Shown here: positions 21,243 through 31,713 of the stretch, one piece after another
Layout: each line of letters opens with the position of its first letter
How positions within the stretch are numbered: the first letter of the stretch is position 1
Assembly (NCBI GenBank): GCA_036927565.1
Contig: JAYESD010000001.1
Coordinates: 267,541,560-267,605,559, forward strand
DNA: 64,000 nucleotides
Reading direction: 5' to 3'
DNA from: Tuctoria greenei
Lineage: Eukaryota; Streptophyta; Magnoliopsida; Poales; Poaceae
Made by a program: the position numbers and the translations under genes
Notes under the pieces: generated by a model
What the model saw: the letters and a program-made list of their open reading frames with translations, nothing else
The model's database searches: none
What the model was told of the DNA's origin: nothing

Positions 21243-24200
21243 ATGGAGTTAGGTCTTCCCAAAAGTCGCATCAAGAGCAAGGATGATCTTATGAAGGTCC
21301 GAACCTTCATGGGGTGGTCCAGCGACTCCTTCCACAACATGATTCGCATCGGCAAGCTCCCCTTCAAGAAGGAGCGCCGTGGCGAGATGGTGTATTTCTC
21401 AGCGTACGCCATGGTGGGACTGATCCCACCTTTTTCAAGTTTCATCTTGATGTTGCTGGACTTCTACAGGCTCCAACTGTATCACCTCGGCCCCCACTCC
21501 CTCCTACTGGTGGCAACTTTCATCCACTTCTGAGAGATGTGGGTGGGCGTGCCTCCCTGCATCGAGCTGTTCCGGACCTTCTTCACGGTCCATACCACCG
21601 GCAAGGGAGATGAGCTGCTTGGCTTCTACTACTTCGTGAAGCGCAAGAACTGCCCCTTCAAGTACTTGAAGTCATTCCCCTCCGACAAATGGGATGACTA
21701 GAAGAAGGATTGGGTCATCATTGCAGTGGAGGAGCACGATAGGCTGGAGCTGCCCCAGGGACTCCCCAACGTTGACACTGATGCCTGAAACATAGTTCCG
21801 AAGCTGTCGGATGTGTTCAAGTCTGTCCTGGCCAGAATCCAAGAATGTGTGTAGGGTGGAATGACCCCCCCCCCCCCCCCCATATGGTCTTTGGAAATTT
21901 CTTGGTGAACGGGTGGGCTCCGCTGAAGAGAAGGGAGAGGCTCGCATGGGCCTTCAATAGTGTGATGGACGACGAACGGATTTAAACCGGTTTGAATTCC
22001 AACTTGGATGACAAAGCTGTGAGGCTCCATCTCAAGAAACTTTAGCACGGGTCCATCGCTGATGGCGACTTGACTTCGCCGGCTACTTTCCTGCCTCAGA
22101 ACATGGTTCCAGATTTCAGCGGGGAGCTCTAGAGGAAGATGCCGATGCTAGATGACCTCAGTGAAGTGGAGAAGCACAAGACCTCTAGGGTTGTAATTCC
22201 CGGAGCTTCCATGGGGGTGGTCGCCCCTACCCCGAGGCAAAGGGTTGATGATGTCGGCAAGGGCAAGGTCAAGGGCAAGGAGCCGGCCGAATCTTCTAGC
22301 CGGAAGAGGAAGTTGAGGCACATTGATGGGAGCTCCGTCGGGTCTACTCCAACTCCAATGGCCCCTTCTCCCCGGCGAAGGAGGCCTTCAGTGACTACAC
22401 CTGCTTTGGTGCAAGTGCCCTCGAGGGAGTCAAACTCCGGCAGGTCAACTGTGGCTCCAGTGCCAGCTGTGGGCTCTGGGTCCGGAGGTCCTTCCCAGCC
22501 GAGGGAGGTTCCGGCCGAGAAGACTCCAGCTACTGCAGATAGACCCCGACCAAGGTCCGAAGTTGCTGTCTCACAAGATTTGTTGGGCTCTGACTCCGGG
22601 CATCAGAAGAAGAGATTCCGCAGCGACTGGGGCAGTAGCATCCCTAGTTAAGCATCGTCAACTTACCTTGAAATGCTAATCTTGTTTTTATTATATTTTT
22701 TAATCTTCTCAAAATATTGTTTCCAAAATGTCGAGAAAAAAGTCCGAGGCTTTGGTATCTGCTATAGCAACCAGAGCTGTGCATGCTGAAGCTCAGGTTT
22801 CAACCATTGAGCCTCCCCAGGTGGTGGCAGTAGACACGGCAGCTCCGACACCAGATGTCGTGAACTTGGATCCAGAAGAGACGCTAGAGGCTCCCATGGT
22901 ACCGCCGGACTACGAGGGAGAAGTTGTTGAAGATGCACCACCAGCAACAGCACTAGAGACTGAGGCTCCGATGCAGGAGTCGGAAGCTCTGGCACTTGAG
23001 ACGGAGGTACCCGAGGCTCCGGTGCCTTAGCCAAAAGTGGCTGAAGATCCGACGATTGAGCCAGAGGTGCCCGAAGCTCCGGCCTCAGTGCCAGAGATAG
23101 TTGAAGCTCCGACTGCTGAGTCGGAAGTGTCCGAAGCTCTGGCAGCTGAGCCAGAGGTAGTTGATGTACCGGCGCCTGAGCTGGCGGTGGAAGTGGCTTC
23201 GGACGAAGATCCAACAACCGCTTCGGAGGTAATTTCTCCGGAGGTGTCCATACCTGAGCCAAAATATCCTGAAGAAGTGGCGGCATGCTCTCCACCCGCG
23301 GAGCTAGCAGCTGAAGACCCTACGGCTGGACCTTCGGCATCAGCCCCGGAGGTAGAAGTTCCCCCAGCGGGATCTTCCTCAGCAGTGGCTGAGGAGCTCC
23401 CGGAGGGCAACCCTAATGCCATAGAAGCTCAGAGAACCACACTTGTGGTGTGGGACCCTATTTTTGTTCTTGAAGACCCCATGGCGCCAGCAGAGATGAC
23501 TCCAGCAGGTCCAGAGCCTATTCCTTTGGTGTTGTCGATTGACAACGCCTGCTCCAGTCTCCGTCAAGTTCAGCTTGCCTTCGACCATGAAAGAAAAGTT
23601 CTCGAAGAAGAGCGCCACACCTTGAGGCGTTGGCGCAACAGGCTTAACTTCGAGATGAAGCTAACACAGTCAAGGCTGGCGGACCAACGGGACTGGATAG
23701 ACCGAGAAAAGGTCCGACTGACAAGGTTTGAGCAGTTACTCACCGAGAAGGAGGGTTTGATCAAGTCTCTCGACGACTGATCCCGGTCTTTATTTGAGCA
23801 GGCCAAGGAGGCCAAAAAGGTGGTGAATGACTGCCAAGACAACCTCAAGACTTTCCATGAGATGCTTCTCAAGCGCCAGGAGGGTCTTAATGAACGGGAA
23901 GACAAACTCCTGGAACATGAGGAGGATATCCTAAAGACAGAGGAGGAGCTCGCCCAGAAGCTAACTCTGGCAGAGCAAAATTTGGCAGATCGTTCTAAAA
24001 AGCTTGATCTGCAGAGCACAAAAGAAGAGGAGAAGTACTGGAAACTGGGGTAGGAGCTCCTGAAAAGAGAAGCTGATGTTGCCACCAAAGAAGGGAAAGT
24101 AAGAGGCAAGGAGAAGGACCTGGCCGAATGGTGGAACCGCATCCACCTCCGAGAGACAGAGCTAGCTGACCGTGAAAAGCAAGTATCTAAGAGTATGCAG

Positions 24201-24655
24201 CAACATGCCAAAGTGGTCGAGTGTGTTGCTCGGGAAGTTCAGAGCTTGCGGCTGCCAGAAGGTCACTGGAGGAGTTGCGGAGCTTGAGAGCAATTGAGTC
24301 CCAACAGGTGTGGGATTTTCTGGGGTGTGCAGATAGAGCTTTGGTGCCACTTGGTTTCAGCCCAGTACGCCCGGAGAACCCAGCCCCAGAGATGGACCAG
24401 ACACCGGTGGCACTTGGCTCTGCTAGCATTTAACTCGACGCGATGGGTGATATCATCACCGACCAACTGGAGACTGAGGGGAAATCTCTAGCCAAGAATG
24501 TCGCCGAATATTTCCTAGCGTGTTACAAGAGCCGACACCCCCAACTTTCTTTAGATCCGGTCTTCGAAGGACTCATTGCCGAGGAGGAGGATGCTGCCAG
24601 GGCTAGCGTCCAAGAAGCTGCTGAGAAGGTTGCATCGTTTTTCCAAAGAACTTAG
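21243..24655 (+). pseudogene. Antisense ORF of element B, decayed
   Basis: It starts MELGLPKSRIKSKDDLMKVR and ends ASFFQRT, parallel to the open gene of element C (55277-58746). It is broken by a stop at about 21531 (Cys codon to TGA), more stops and frameshifts near 21700-22130, and a 17-base C run at 21865-21881. Where C has splice donor AG|GT, B has AG|TT at about 22642, so the intron could no longer be spliced at that site. Later segments (23037-23780, 23820-24053, 24443-24655) keep the repeats, coiled coil and C-terminus. Nearest annotation is the 'putative gypsy type transposon' family. Confidence 0.8.
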
Positions 24656-24937
24656 ATCCTCCAGTAGCTAGGACCTTTTCCTTTTGCCTTTTACTGTAAT
24701 CTTCATTTTGTAATCTAGTACTTCAGATATATCAAATCCACTCTTTCTGCAATGAATTCCATTTTGTCCTTGTCTTCAATACACTGGCCTTTATCTTGTT
24801 TGCCCCCTGGTAGATGTACACAATTTGATTGTGAACATGTACTAAAAGGATTTGACAATGTGTTGATGACTTGGACTCTTCGAACTTGTAGCTTTTAGGT
24901 CCGAAGTTTATTTTTGACTTCTTCATGGAGCTTTTGT

Positions 24938-25480
24938 TGCGTTGACGGAACATCGACAGCGGACCCCCTGGGGTTGTCGGATCTTGTTAGGTCCAATGAC
25001 ACCCACTGTCAACGCGTGAAATGTTGATGGCGGGCCCCCTGGGGTTGTCCGAGCTTGGTAGGTCCGATGACACCTACTGTCAACGCATAGAATGTCGACG
25101 GCAGGCCCCCTGGGGTTGTTGGAGCTTGTTAGGTCCTACGACACCCACTGTCAATGCGTAAAACGTCGACGACGGGCCCCCTGGGGTTGTCGGAGCTTTG
25201 TAGGTCCGACGACACCCACTGTCAATGCGTAAAACGTCGGCGACAGGCCCCCTGGGGTTGTCGGAGCTTCTTGGCTTCGATGATATCCATCATCAATCGT
25301 AGAATACATCGACGACGAACCCCTCTGTTGGTTTTGCCATCTTTACTTGAATTGGCATTATGCTTCACATCGACGGCGGGCCCCCATGGGAGTTGCCGGA
25401 GCTTGTTAGCTCCGACAGCACCCACTTTCAACGTCCAAAACGTCGACAGCGGACCCCCTTGGAGGTTGTCGGAGCTTAAT
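24938..25480. repeat. 71-bp tandem repeat, 3' flank of the antisense ORF, element B
   Basis: The block CCCCCTGGGGTTGTCGGAGC recurs at 24964, 25035, 25106, 25177 and 25248, exactly 71 bp apart, and two more divergent copies follow near 25380 and 25455. Units carry GTCGACGGCGGG before and TAGGTCCGACGACACCCACT after it. Tat-lineage elements are known to hold tandem repeats here that sometimes seed satellites. The rest of 24660-26273 holds no gene. Confidence 0.88.
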
Positions 25481-26281
25481 AGCTCCGGCATCGTCCACCA
25501 TCGCCATGGGTTTTGATTTTTCCCGTGCATCAAAGACAAGAAAAACCGTAAAATTCATCCTCTCATCTATAACTATTTTGCAACTTACTGTTCCAATTTG
25601 AATTTTAGATCCGAAGAAACTCAATATGATAACAAGCACATTGATATAATCTTTCCAGATCTGAATGCTTTTAAGACTCGCCCTACTGAGGCCTGCCAAA
25701 ATGTAGGTAGAGTGGTGTACTTAGGGTGCAGGACCAGGCTAAGTCGATAGCACATTTCGGACCTGTGTTGGCTTGACATTCAGGTGAGTAGACCATGCAA
25801 CAATGCTAAGATCCGAAGAGATCACGAACATAACTTGGACTAAAACTCAAAAAGAATTGAACAACTCGTTATAGACAAGAAGGAGAAGTTTAAATAAAAG
25901 AGAATGAACCTGCACAAAATTAATGCATGTGGAGTCTGCTTTTATACAACAATGCCTTTCATTATAGGTCTGGATTACAGGGGAGACAAGGACACACTAG
26001 CTTAGGGTACGGAACCAAGCTAAGCGTGCTATACATCTTGTACTAACCTAGGGCAGGTAGCTACCCCTTTAGTGCTGTGACCGTGTCAAGTGTTGCTTGA
26101 ACTTCTCGGACCCACCCGGTGGGGTCCGGATGTTCTCCCGGAAGACCTACCCGACTTTGTTTATAGACTCTATAATTTACATTGCATATAATTACAGACT
26201 CACCACCGTGATACTAGACGTAAAACTTACGGAGGTGCTCAATGTTCGAAGGATTAGGAAGCGGGGTCCCATCCTCAGTTG

Positions 26282-27094
26282 TAGGGATTGCAACAGGTCG
26301 GGTTCGGGTCGGTTAAAGCAAATACCCGCCCAAAATGAAAACATGTACGGGTAAAATTTCGTACCCGAATCTGAACCCGCGGGTAGAAAATGGTACCTGA
26401 AGCCGCACCCGACGGGTTTCGGTCGGGTTTCGGGTACCCGTCGGGTACCCGCTTTTGACTACGAAAGAGATCGAAGGTGCAGCGATACCTCGCAGGCAGC
26501 AGGCGGCATGGTGATGTTGCCGAAGACCAGCACCAGGGACCCTGGCGAGCGACAGACCAACCTGCCTTAGGAACAACATGGAGATGAGCGAATGTGAGTA
26601 CATGCAAGCCTTGTCACCACCATGAACGCGAAGACCTACCTGGAAGAACGCGGTGGATTGCCTGGGTGACAACAACGGACGAACAGGACGGCCACGGCGG
26701 AGGCACAGGAGTCGACGGCGGACGGCCGAGGCGGCGGCGGATCACCGAATGGAGCGGCGGCTGCTAGGGTTGTTGCCGGGCGAGTGGGCGTCTTGTGGTC
26801 TGGGCGTGAAGCTCACAGACACTATCATGTTCAAAGCAAGGACGGGGCTATTATATGGGTGTCTGCTGTGGTTTTGGGCCGTTTCGTCTATTTTTTAATG
26901 GGCCAAATTCCATTTTTATGATATTTCGGGTACCCGACGGGTCCCCGCGAGTAAGAAACAAAACCCGTACCCGTAGCCATAATATTTCGAGTCGGGTACG
27001 GATCATACCCGCGGGCAAAAATTCCTACCCGCACCCGTACCCGGGTGCAATACCCGACGGGTATCCGAACTCGTGGGTATAATTGCCATCCCTA
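26282..27094. mobile_element. hAT-type non-autonomous transposon, 813 bp, inside element B
   Basis: Termini are TAGGGATTGCAA and TTGCCATCCCTA, inverted repeats with one mismatch. The exact 8-bp TSD CTCAGTTG lies at 26274-26281 and 27095-27102. Element C has the uninterrupted site (about 60050-60070), which confirms the insertion. Near both ends lie repeated GGGTACCCG palindromes. It belongs to the same family as 14251-15180 by its termini but the middle differs. No transposase is encoded. Confidence 0.94.
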
Positions 27095-27910
27095 CTCAGT
27101 TGCCAAGCGAATGCATCCGGGACGAGATACTTTGATCACTCGAAAAGGACCTTCCCAGCTGGGGGAATGTTTGTTCATCCCTTCATGAGTTAGTATTCTC
27201 CGCAGCACCAGATTGCCTTCCTCGAGCTGTCGGTTACACACATGCCTTTGATGATAGCGCTGGAGCGCCTGGCGATAACGTGCATTCCGAACTGCTGCTT
27301 GACACCTTCCCTCGTCGACGACATCAAGGTCTTCACGCCGGAGCTGGTCCTGCGTGGCTTCATCAAAGGTTTGGACCCGGAGTGACCCCATGGTGATTTC
27401 CGGAGGGGGGACTGCTTCAGCTCTGTACACCAGGAAGAAGGGTGTCTCTCTAGTTGACCGGTTAGGTGTAGTCCTGCTTGCCCACAGTGCAGACAAAAGA
27501 TCCTTAATCCAGTTGTCTCTGTGTTTCTTCGAGCGCTTATAAGTGCGCGTCTTGAGTCCTTTCAATATTTCTGCATTTGCTCTCTTGGATTGGCCATTAC
27601 TTGCCGGATGAGCTACTGATGCATAGCTAACTTGAATGCCGAGGTCTTTGCAATACTCTTGGAATGTTGCACTTGTCAACTGGGTTCTGTTGTCAGTTAT
27701 GATTTTGTTCGGAACTCCAAATCTGCAAACTATGGACTTCAAGAACTTGATTACTGACTGCTTATTGATCGTCACAACTGGAGTAGCTTCCAGCCACTTG
27801 GTGAACTTGTCGATAGCGACATACAGGAACCTATAACCTCCAATGGCTTTTGGGAAAGGTCCCAAAATGTCCATACCCCACACAACGAATGGCCATGTAG
27901 GAGGAATCAT
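27095..27910 (-). pseudogene. Gypsy integrase, element B, catalytic Glu changed
   Basis: The frame holds the first Asp in WGMDILGPFP, the second in ITDNRTQL, and the region of the third catalytic residue as SNGQSKRANAEI. Element C has NGQAERANAEI at that place, so the catalytic Glu has become Lys in B. The C-terminal part (VLRRILTHEG, FRVIKVSRPG) is interrupted by the hAT element. With the catalytic Glu lost, the enzyme should be inactive. Confidence 0.88.
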
Positions 27911-27993
27911 TTGCAGTGACTGAGCCAGTGTGTGAATTTGTTTTGCGTGGAACTAGCACGCTTCACACTTTTTTTTACCAACTCTACTGCATC

Positions 27994-28449
27994 CTAGAGT
28001 GTCGTAGGCCAGTAGAAGCCATGTCGAAAGTCTTTGCCGACCAGCGTGTGGGAAGACGCGTGGTTCTCACACTCGCCTCCATGGATCTCCACGAGGAGCT
28101 CGCGACTTTCTTCCCTTGCAATGCACCGCATTAGGACGCTGTTGGCACCGCGCCGGTAGGGATCCCCTTCTACCAGTGTGTATCTTTTAGCAAATCTGAC
28201 GATCCGATCAGCGGATACACCATCTTCAGGAAGGTGGTTGTCTTTCAAGTAGATTTGGATCTCCGAGATCCATGCATTAGAGCTAACTTGAGCTTTTGAG
28301 TCTTGCATGTCAGGTTGCTTGGAGCTTCCTACGACACCTACGACCCTTGGTGGACGCCATAGTAACAGGACCACCGGGACTACCAGCTTCGAGGTGCTGG
28401 TCTCGCCCCCTTCACTCAGTTCGGCGGGACGAGCAGTTGGTCTTGACAA
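27994..28449 (-). pseudogene. Integrase zinc-binding region, element B
   Basis: The 151-residue frame ends with HGGECENHASSHTLVGKDF and GFYWPTTL, the His-His half of the H2C2 zinc finger before integrase. It is preceded by KRYTLVEGDPYRRG. Element C carries the same block in one continuous frame with the Cys pair CKACQFHAKQ; in B the join to integrase at about 27920-27990 is disrupted. Confidence 0.82.
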
Positions 28450-28975
28450 TCTTCGGACAAAGACCCTGTCAGGAATCGGAGCTCCGGTTGAAGCCTTCGT
28501 TGAGAGTTCATCAGCTTCTGCGTTGTTGAGATGCTGGACATGGCAGAGGTCCAGAACGTAAAAGTCCTTCTGGAGCTTCTGGACTTCAAGGAGATAAGCA
28601 GCGAGTTAGGGGTTGTTGCAACTGCATTCACCTTTGACTTGCTTGATGATGAGCTATGAGTCACCCTTCACCAGCATCTGCTTGATGCCAAAAGATAGCG
28701 CCACCTTGAGCCCATAGATGAGAGCTTCATATTCCGCCATGTTATTGGTCGCCTTGAAATCAAGGTGCAACATATATTTGACCTTCTCCCCGGTTGGAGC
28801 GAGGAGAAGTATTCCAGCTTCGGCCCCCCTGCTTCTGCAAGGAGCCATCGAAGTAGAGGGTCCAATGAAGCTCAGTGAATACCGGGACCTTGGGTTCCGG
28901 CTTCTGCTCACTGGGGCCCTTAGGATTTGATGGAGAAGGAGTCCATTCCACCACAAAATCGTCCAAGGCTTGACT
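28450..28975 (-). pseudogene. Second (archaeal-type) RNase H, element B
   Basis: Reading minus, FTELHWTLYFDGSLQKQG gives the first Asp (FDGS), then GILLLAPTGEKVKYMLHLDF and NNMAEYEALIYGLKVAL with the Glu, and LVKGDS with the next Asp. These match the additional RNase H typical of Tat-lineage elements. A frameshift after QKQG splits the domain, and the frame closes at 28654; further fragments reach 28450. Confidence 0.8.
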
Positions 28976-28987
28976 CTTGATAGCTTG

Positions 28988-29224
28988 TCACGGTAGGAAT
29001 TCAAGATCGAATTCTGCCAGCTCCACTGCCCACTTGGAGATGTTCCTAGTAGAATTAGGATTATGCAGAATAGCACGCAGTGGATAAGAAGTTACCACTG
29101 ATATCTTGTGGCCTTGGAAGTAATGACGAAGCTTCCTTGAGGCAATAAGAATTGTGTAAAGCAGCTTATGCACCTCAATGTATCTGGTCTTGAAATCATG
29201 GAGTACTTCACTGATAAAGTACAC
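28988..29224 (-). pseudogene. Ordinary gypsy RNase H fragment, element B
   Basis: Only the C-terminal half remains: YFISEVLHDFKTRYIEVHKL, LIASRKLRHYFQGHKISVV and SKWAVELAEFDLEFLP. It lies upstream of the second RNase H, giving the dual arrangement. An in-frame TAG near 29241 separates it from the acidic repeat. Confidence 0.85.
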
Positions 29225-29228
29225 TGGC

Positions 29229-29530
29229 CGCTGTACAGTCTAGAACCTCTCGGAGGGGCCCGAAGCTTCTTCTTCATCAACCTGAACCCTCCCGAAGGGA
29301 TCCGAACCTTCTTGTTCATCTTCTTGGACCTTCTCGGAGGGGTCCGAAACTTCTTCTTGATCAATCCTGACCCTCCCGGAGGGGTCCAGATCTTCATGAT
29401 CGGCCATGAGAACTCCCTCAGATGAGAGAGGTTGATCTTCTAGCATTTCGCCTTGAAGATCTGTGCCTGGGGGTTGGGACCCAGACTCGCCTTCATGTAG
29501 CTCTGGACCCTCCTGGAGGGATCTGGGCCC
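29229..29530 (-). repeat. 42-bp in-frame repeat between RT and RNase H, element B
   Basis: On the minus strand a 14-residue acidic unit of the type VQEDEQEGSDPFGR repeats about three to four times, in frame with the RNase H motif RPVYFISEV. At DNA level the unit contains CCTCCCGGAGGGGTCC, itself a near palindrome. The repeat stops at the junction with element D. Confidence 0.75.
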
Positions 29531-29544
29531 GGAAAAGTGAGAGA

Positions 29545-31713
29545 CGTGTTGAAGTGGGAACTGCCACAAAATGTCAAGGATATAAGGAGTTTTCTTGGGA
29601 TGGCTTGATATTACCGTCGGTTTATCAAGGACTTCTCCAAGATAGCCAAGCCTATGACGGAGTTGCTAATGAAGGGAAAGGCTTTCCAATGGACCCAAGC
29701 TTGTCAAAACAGTTTTGAGGAGTTGAAGAAGAGGTTGACAACAACCCCAGTTTAAGTATTGCCGGATGTAAGCAAGAGTTTCGACATCTATTGTGATGCA
29801 TCAAGACAAGGACTTGGATGTGTATTGATGCAAGAAGGTCAAGTGGTCGCCTACGCATCAAGACAACTGAAGAAACATGAGCAGAATTACCCCACACATG
29901 ATCTTGAACTAGTGGCCGTGGTACACGCATTGAAGATTTGGAGACACTATATCCTTGGACATAGGTGTAAAATTTATACCGATCATAAGAGTTTGAAGTA
30001 TATTTTCACACAAACGGATCTGAACTTGAGGCAACGAAGATGGTTGGAGCTCTTCAAAGATTATGATTTGGGGATCAACTATCATCCGGGAAAGGCCAAT
30101 GTAGTGGCTGATGCTTTGAGTAGAAAGGGAGTAAGTCATCAACTCACAGTTCGAGAGTTACCATCCGAGTTATGCAAGGAGTTTGAACGGTTGAACCTTG
30201 AGTTTGTAAATGAGATGGAGATGATGGAGTTAAACCCAACCTTGGAGCAAGAAATTCGAGAGGCACAAACCACAGATGAGGAGATCAAGGAAATCAAGGA
30301 AAGGACCGAAGAAGGGAGAGAATTCAGATTTGATGAAGACGAACATGGTACCTTATGGCTTGGAAAGAGGATTGTTGTGCCTAATGTAGAGAATATTCGG
30401 GAGACGATATTAAAGGAGGCACATGACTCACCTTACTTAATCCACCCTGGTTGTACAAAGATGTACAAAGACTTGAAGACTTGCTATTGGTGGGATAGCA
30501 TGAAAAAGGACATAGCTGAATATGTTGCATTGTGTGACGTGTGCCAACGAGTTAAAGCTGAACATCAAAGGCCAGCAGGATTATTGCAGCCATTAAAGAT
30601 TCCGGAGTGGAAGTGGGAAGAGATTGGTATTAACTTTATAGTTGGATTACCGCGAACCCAGTCTGGCTATGATTCAACATGGGTCATTGTAGATTGGTTG
30701 ACAAAATCAGCTCACTTCATTCCTTTCAAGACCACATATACCACCGCGAAGCTAGCAGAATTGTATATGGAGCATATTGTGTGCCGACATGGAGTCCCGA
30801 AGAAGATAGTCACGGATACAGGTTCTCAGTTTACCTCCAGATTTTGGCAGAAGTTGCATGAAGTTTTGGGAACAAGGTTGAATTTTAGTTCAGCATATCA
30901 TCCTCAAACGGATGGACAAACCGAGAGGACCAATCAGATTTTGGAGGACATGTTAAGAGCTTGTGCTTTAAAGCATGGGAAAAGTTGGGACAAAAGCTTG
31001 CCATACGCAGAATTTTCATACAACAATAGTTACCAAGCAAGCTTGAAAATGTCACCATATGAAGCGCTTTATGGGAGGAAGTGTAGGACACCTTTATTCT
31101 GGAATGAGGCAGGAGAAACTCATGTATTTGGTCTGGATGTGTTGCATGAAGCCGAAAAGCAAGTCCAAATAATTCTTGAAAACTTGAGGGCTGCCCAATC
31201 AAGGCAAAAAGGTTATGCGGACAATAGGAGAAGGAAATTAGCCTTTGAAATAGGAGATTTTGTTTACCTCAAGGTGTCACCAATGAGAGGTCATAAGAGG
31301 TTTAACATAAGAGGAAAGCTCGCACCTCGTTATATTGGACCATTCAAGATTTTGGACAAAAGAGGAGAAGTAGCGTATAAGTTGGAGATGCCAGCTCATC
31401 TTTCGGACGTCCATGATGTCTTTCATGTTTCCCAGCTCAAGAAGTGTTTGAGAGTACCGGAAGAACAAGTGCCAATGGAAGAAATGGAACTAGAGGAAGA
31501 TTTGACTTATGCCGAACAACCGGTCAAAATCTTGGAAACCAAGGAGAGAGTCACAAGGAACAAGGTTATTAGATGGTGCAAAGTTCAATGGAAGCACCAC
31601 ACAGAAAAAGAAGCGACGTGGGAGCTAGAAGATGATCTCAAGAAGGAATTTCCCTCTCTCTTCTCTTCCGCGTCGAATCTCGAGGGCAAGATTCATTTTA
31701 AGGGGGGTAGGTT
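29545..31713 (+). pseudogene. Pol of element D: RT end, RNase H, integrase, chromodomain
   Basis: In-frame stops interrupt the RT end at about 29608 (SFLGMA, stop, YYRRF) and 29754; from 29759 the frame is open for about 650 codons. RNase H shows DIYCDASRQGLGCVL and YTDHKSLKY. Integrase has its zinc finger (HPGCTKMY, LCDVCQRVK), but the first catalytic Asp, normally in a DFIVGLP motif, reads INFIVGLP. The second Asp (TDTGSQFTS) and Glu (DGQTERTNQ) are present. A chromodomain-like end has WCKVQWKHHTEKEATWELED. The frame runs through the polypurine tract into the LTR and stops at 31826. Confidence 0.88.
31698..31713 (+). promoter_or_regulatory. Polypurine tract of element D
   Basis: TTAAGGGGGGTAGGTT directly precedes the LTR start TGTAACACCC at 31714 and fixes the plus orientation. 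Confidence 0.85.

Noticed and set aside
24938..25300. CRISPR-like regular repeat
   Set aside because: The whole 71-bp unit is repeated, without unique spacers, and the DNA is plant nuclear.
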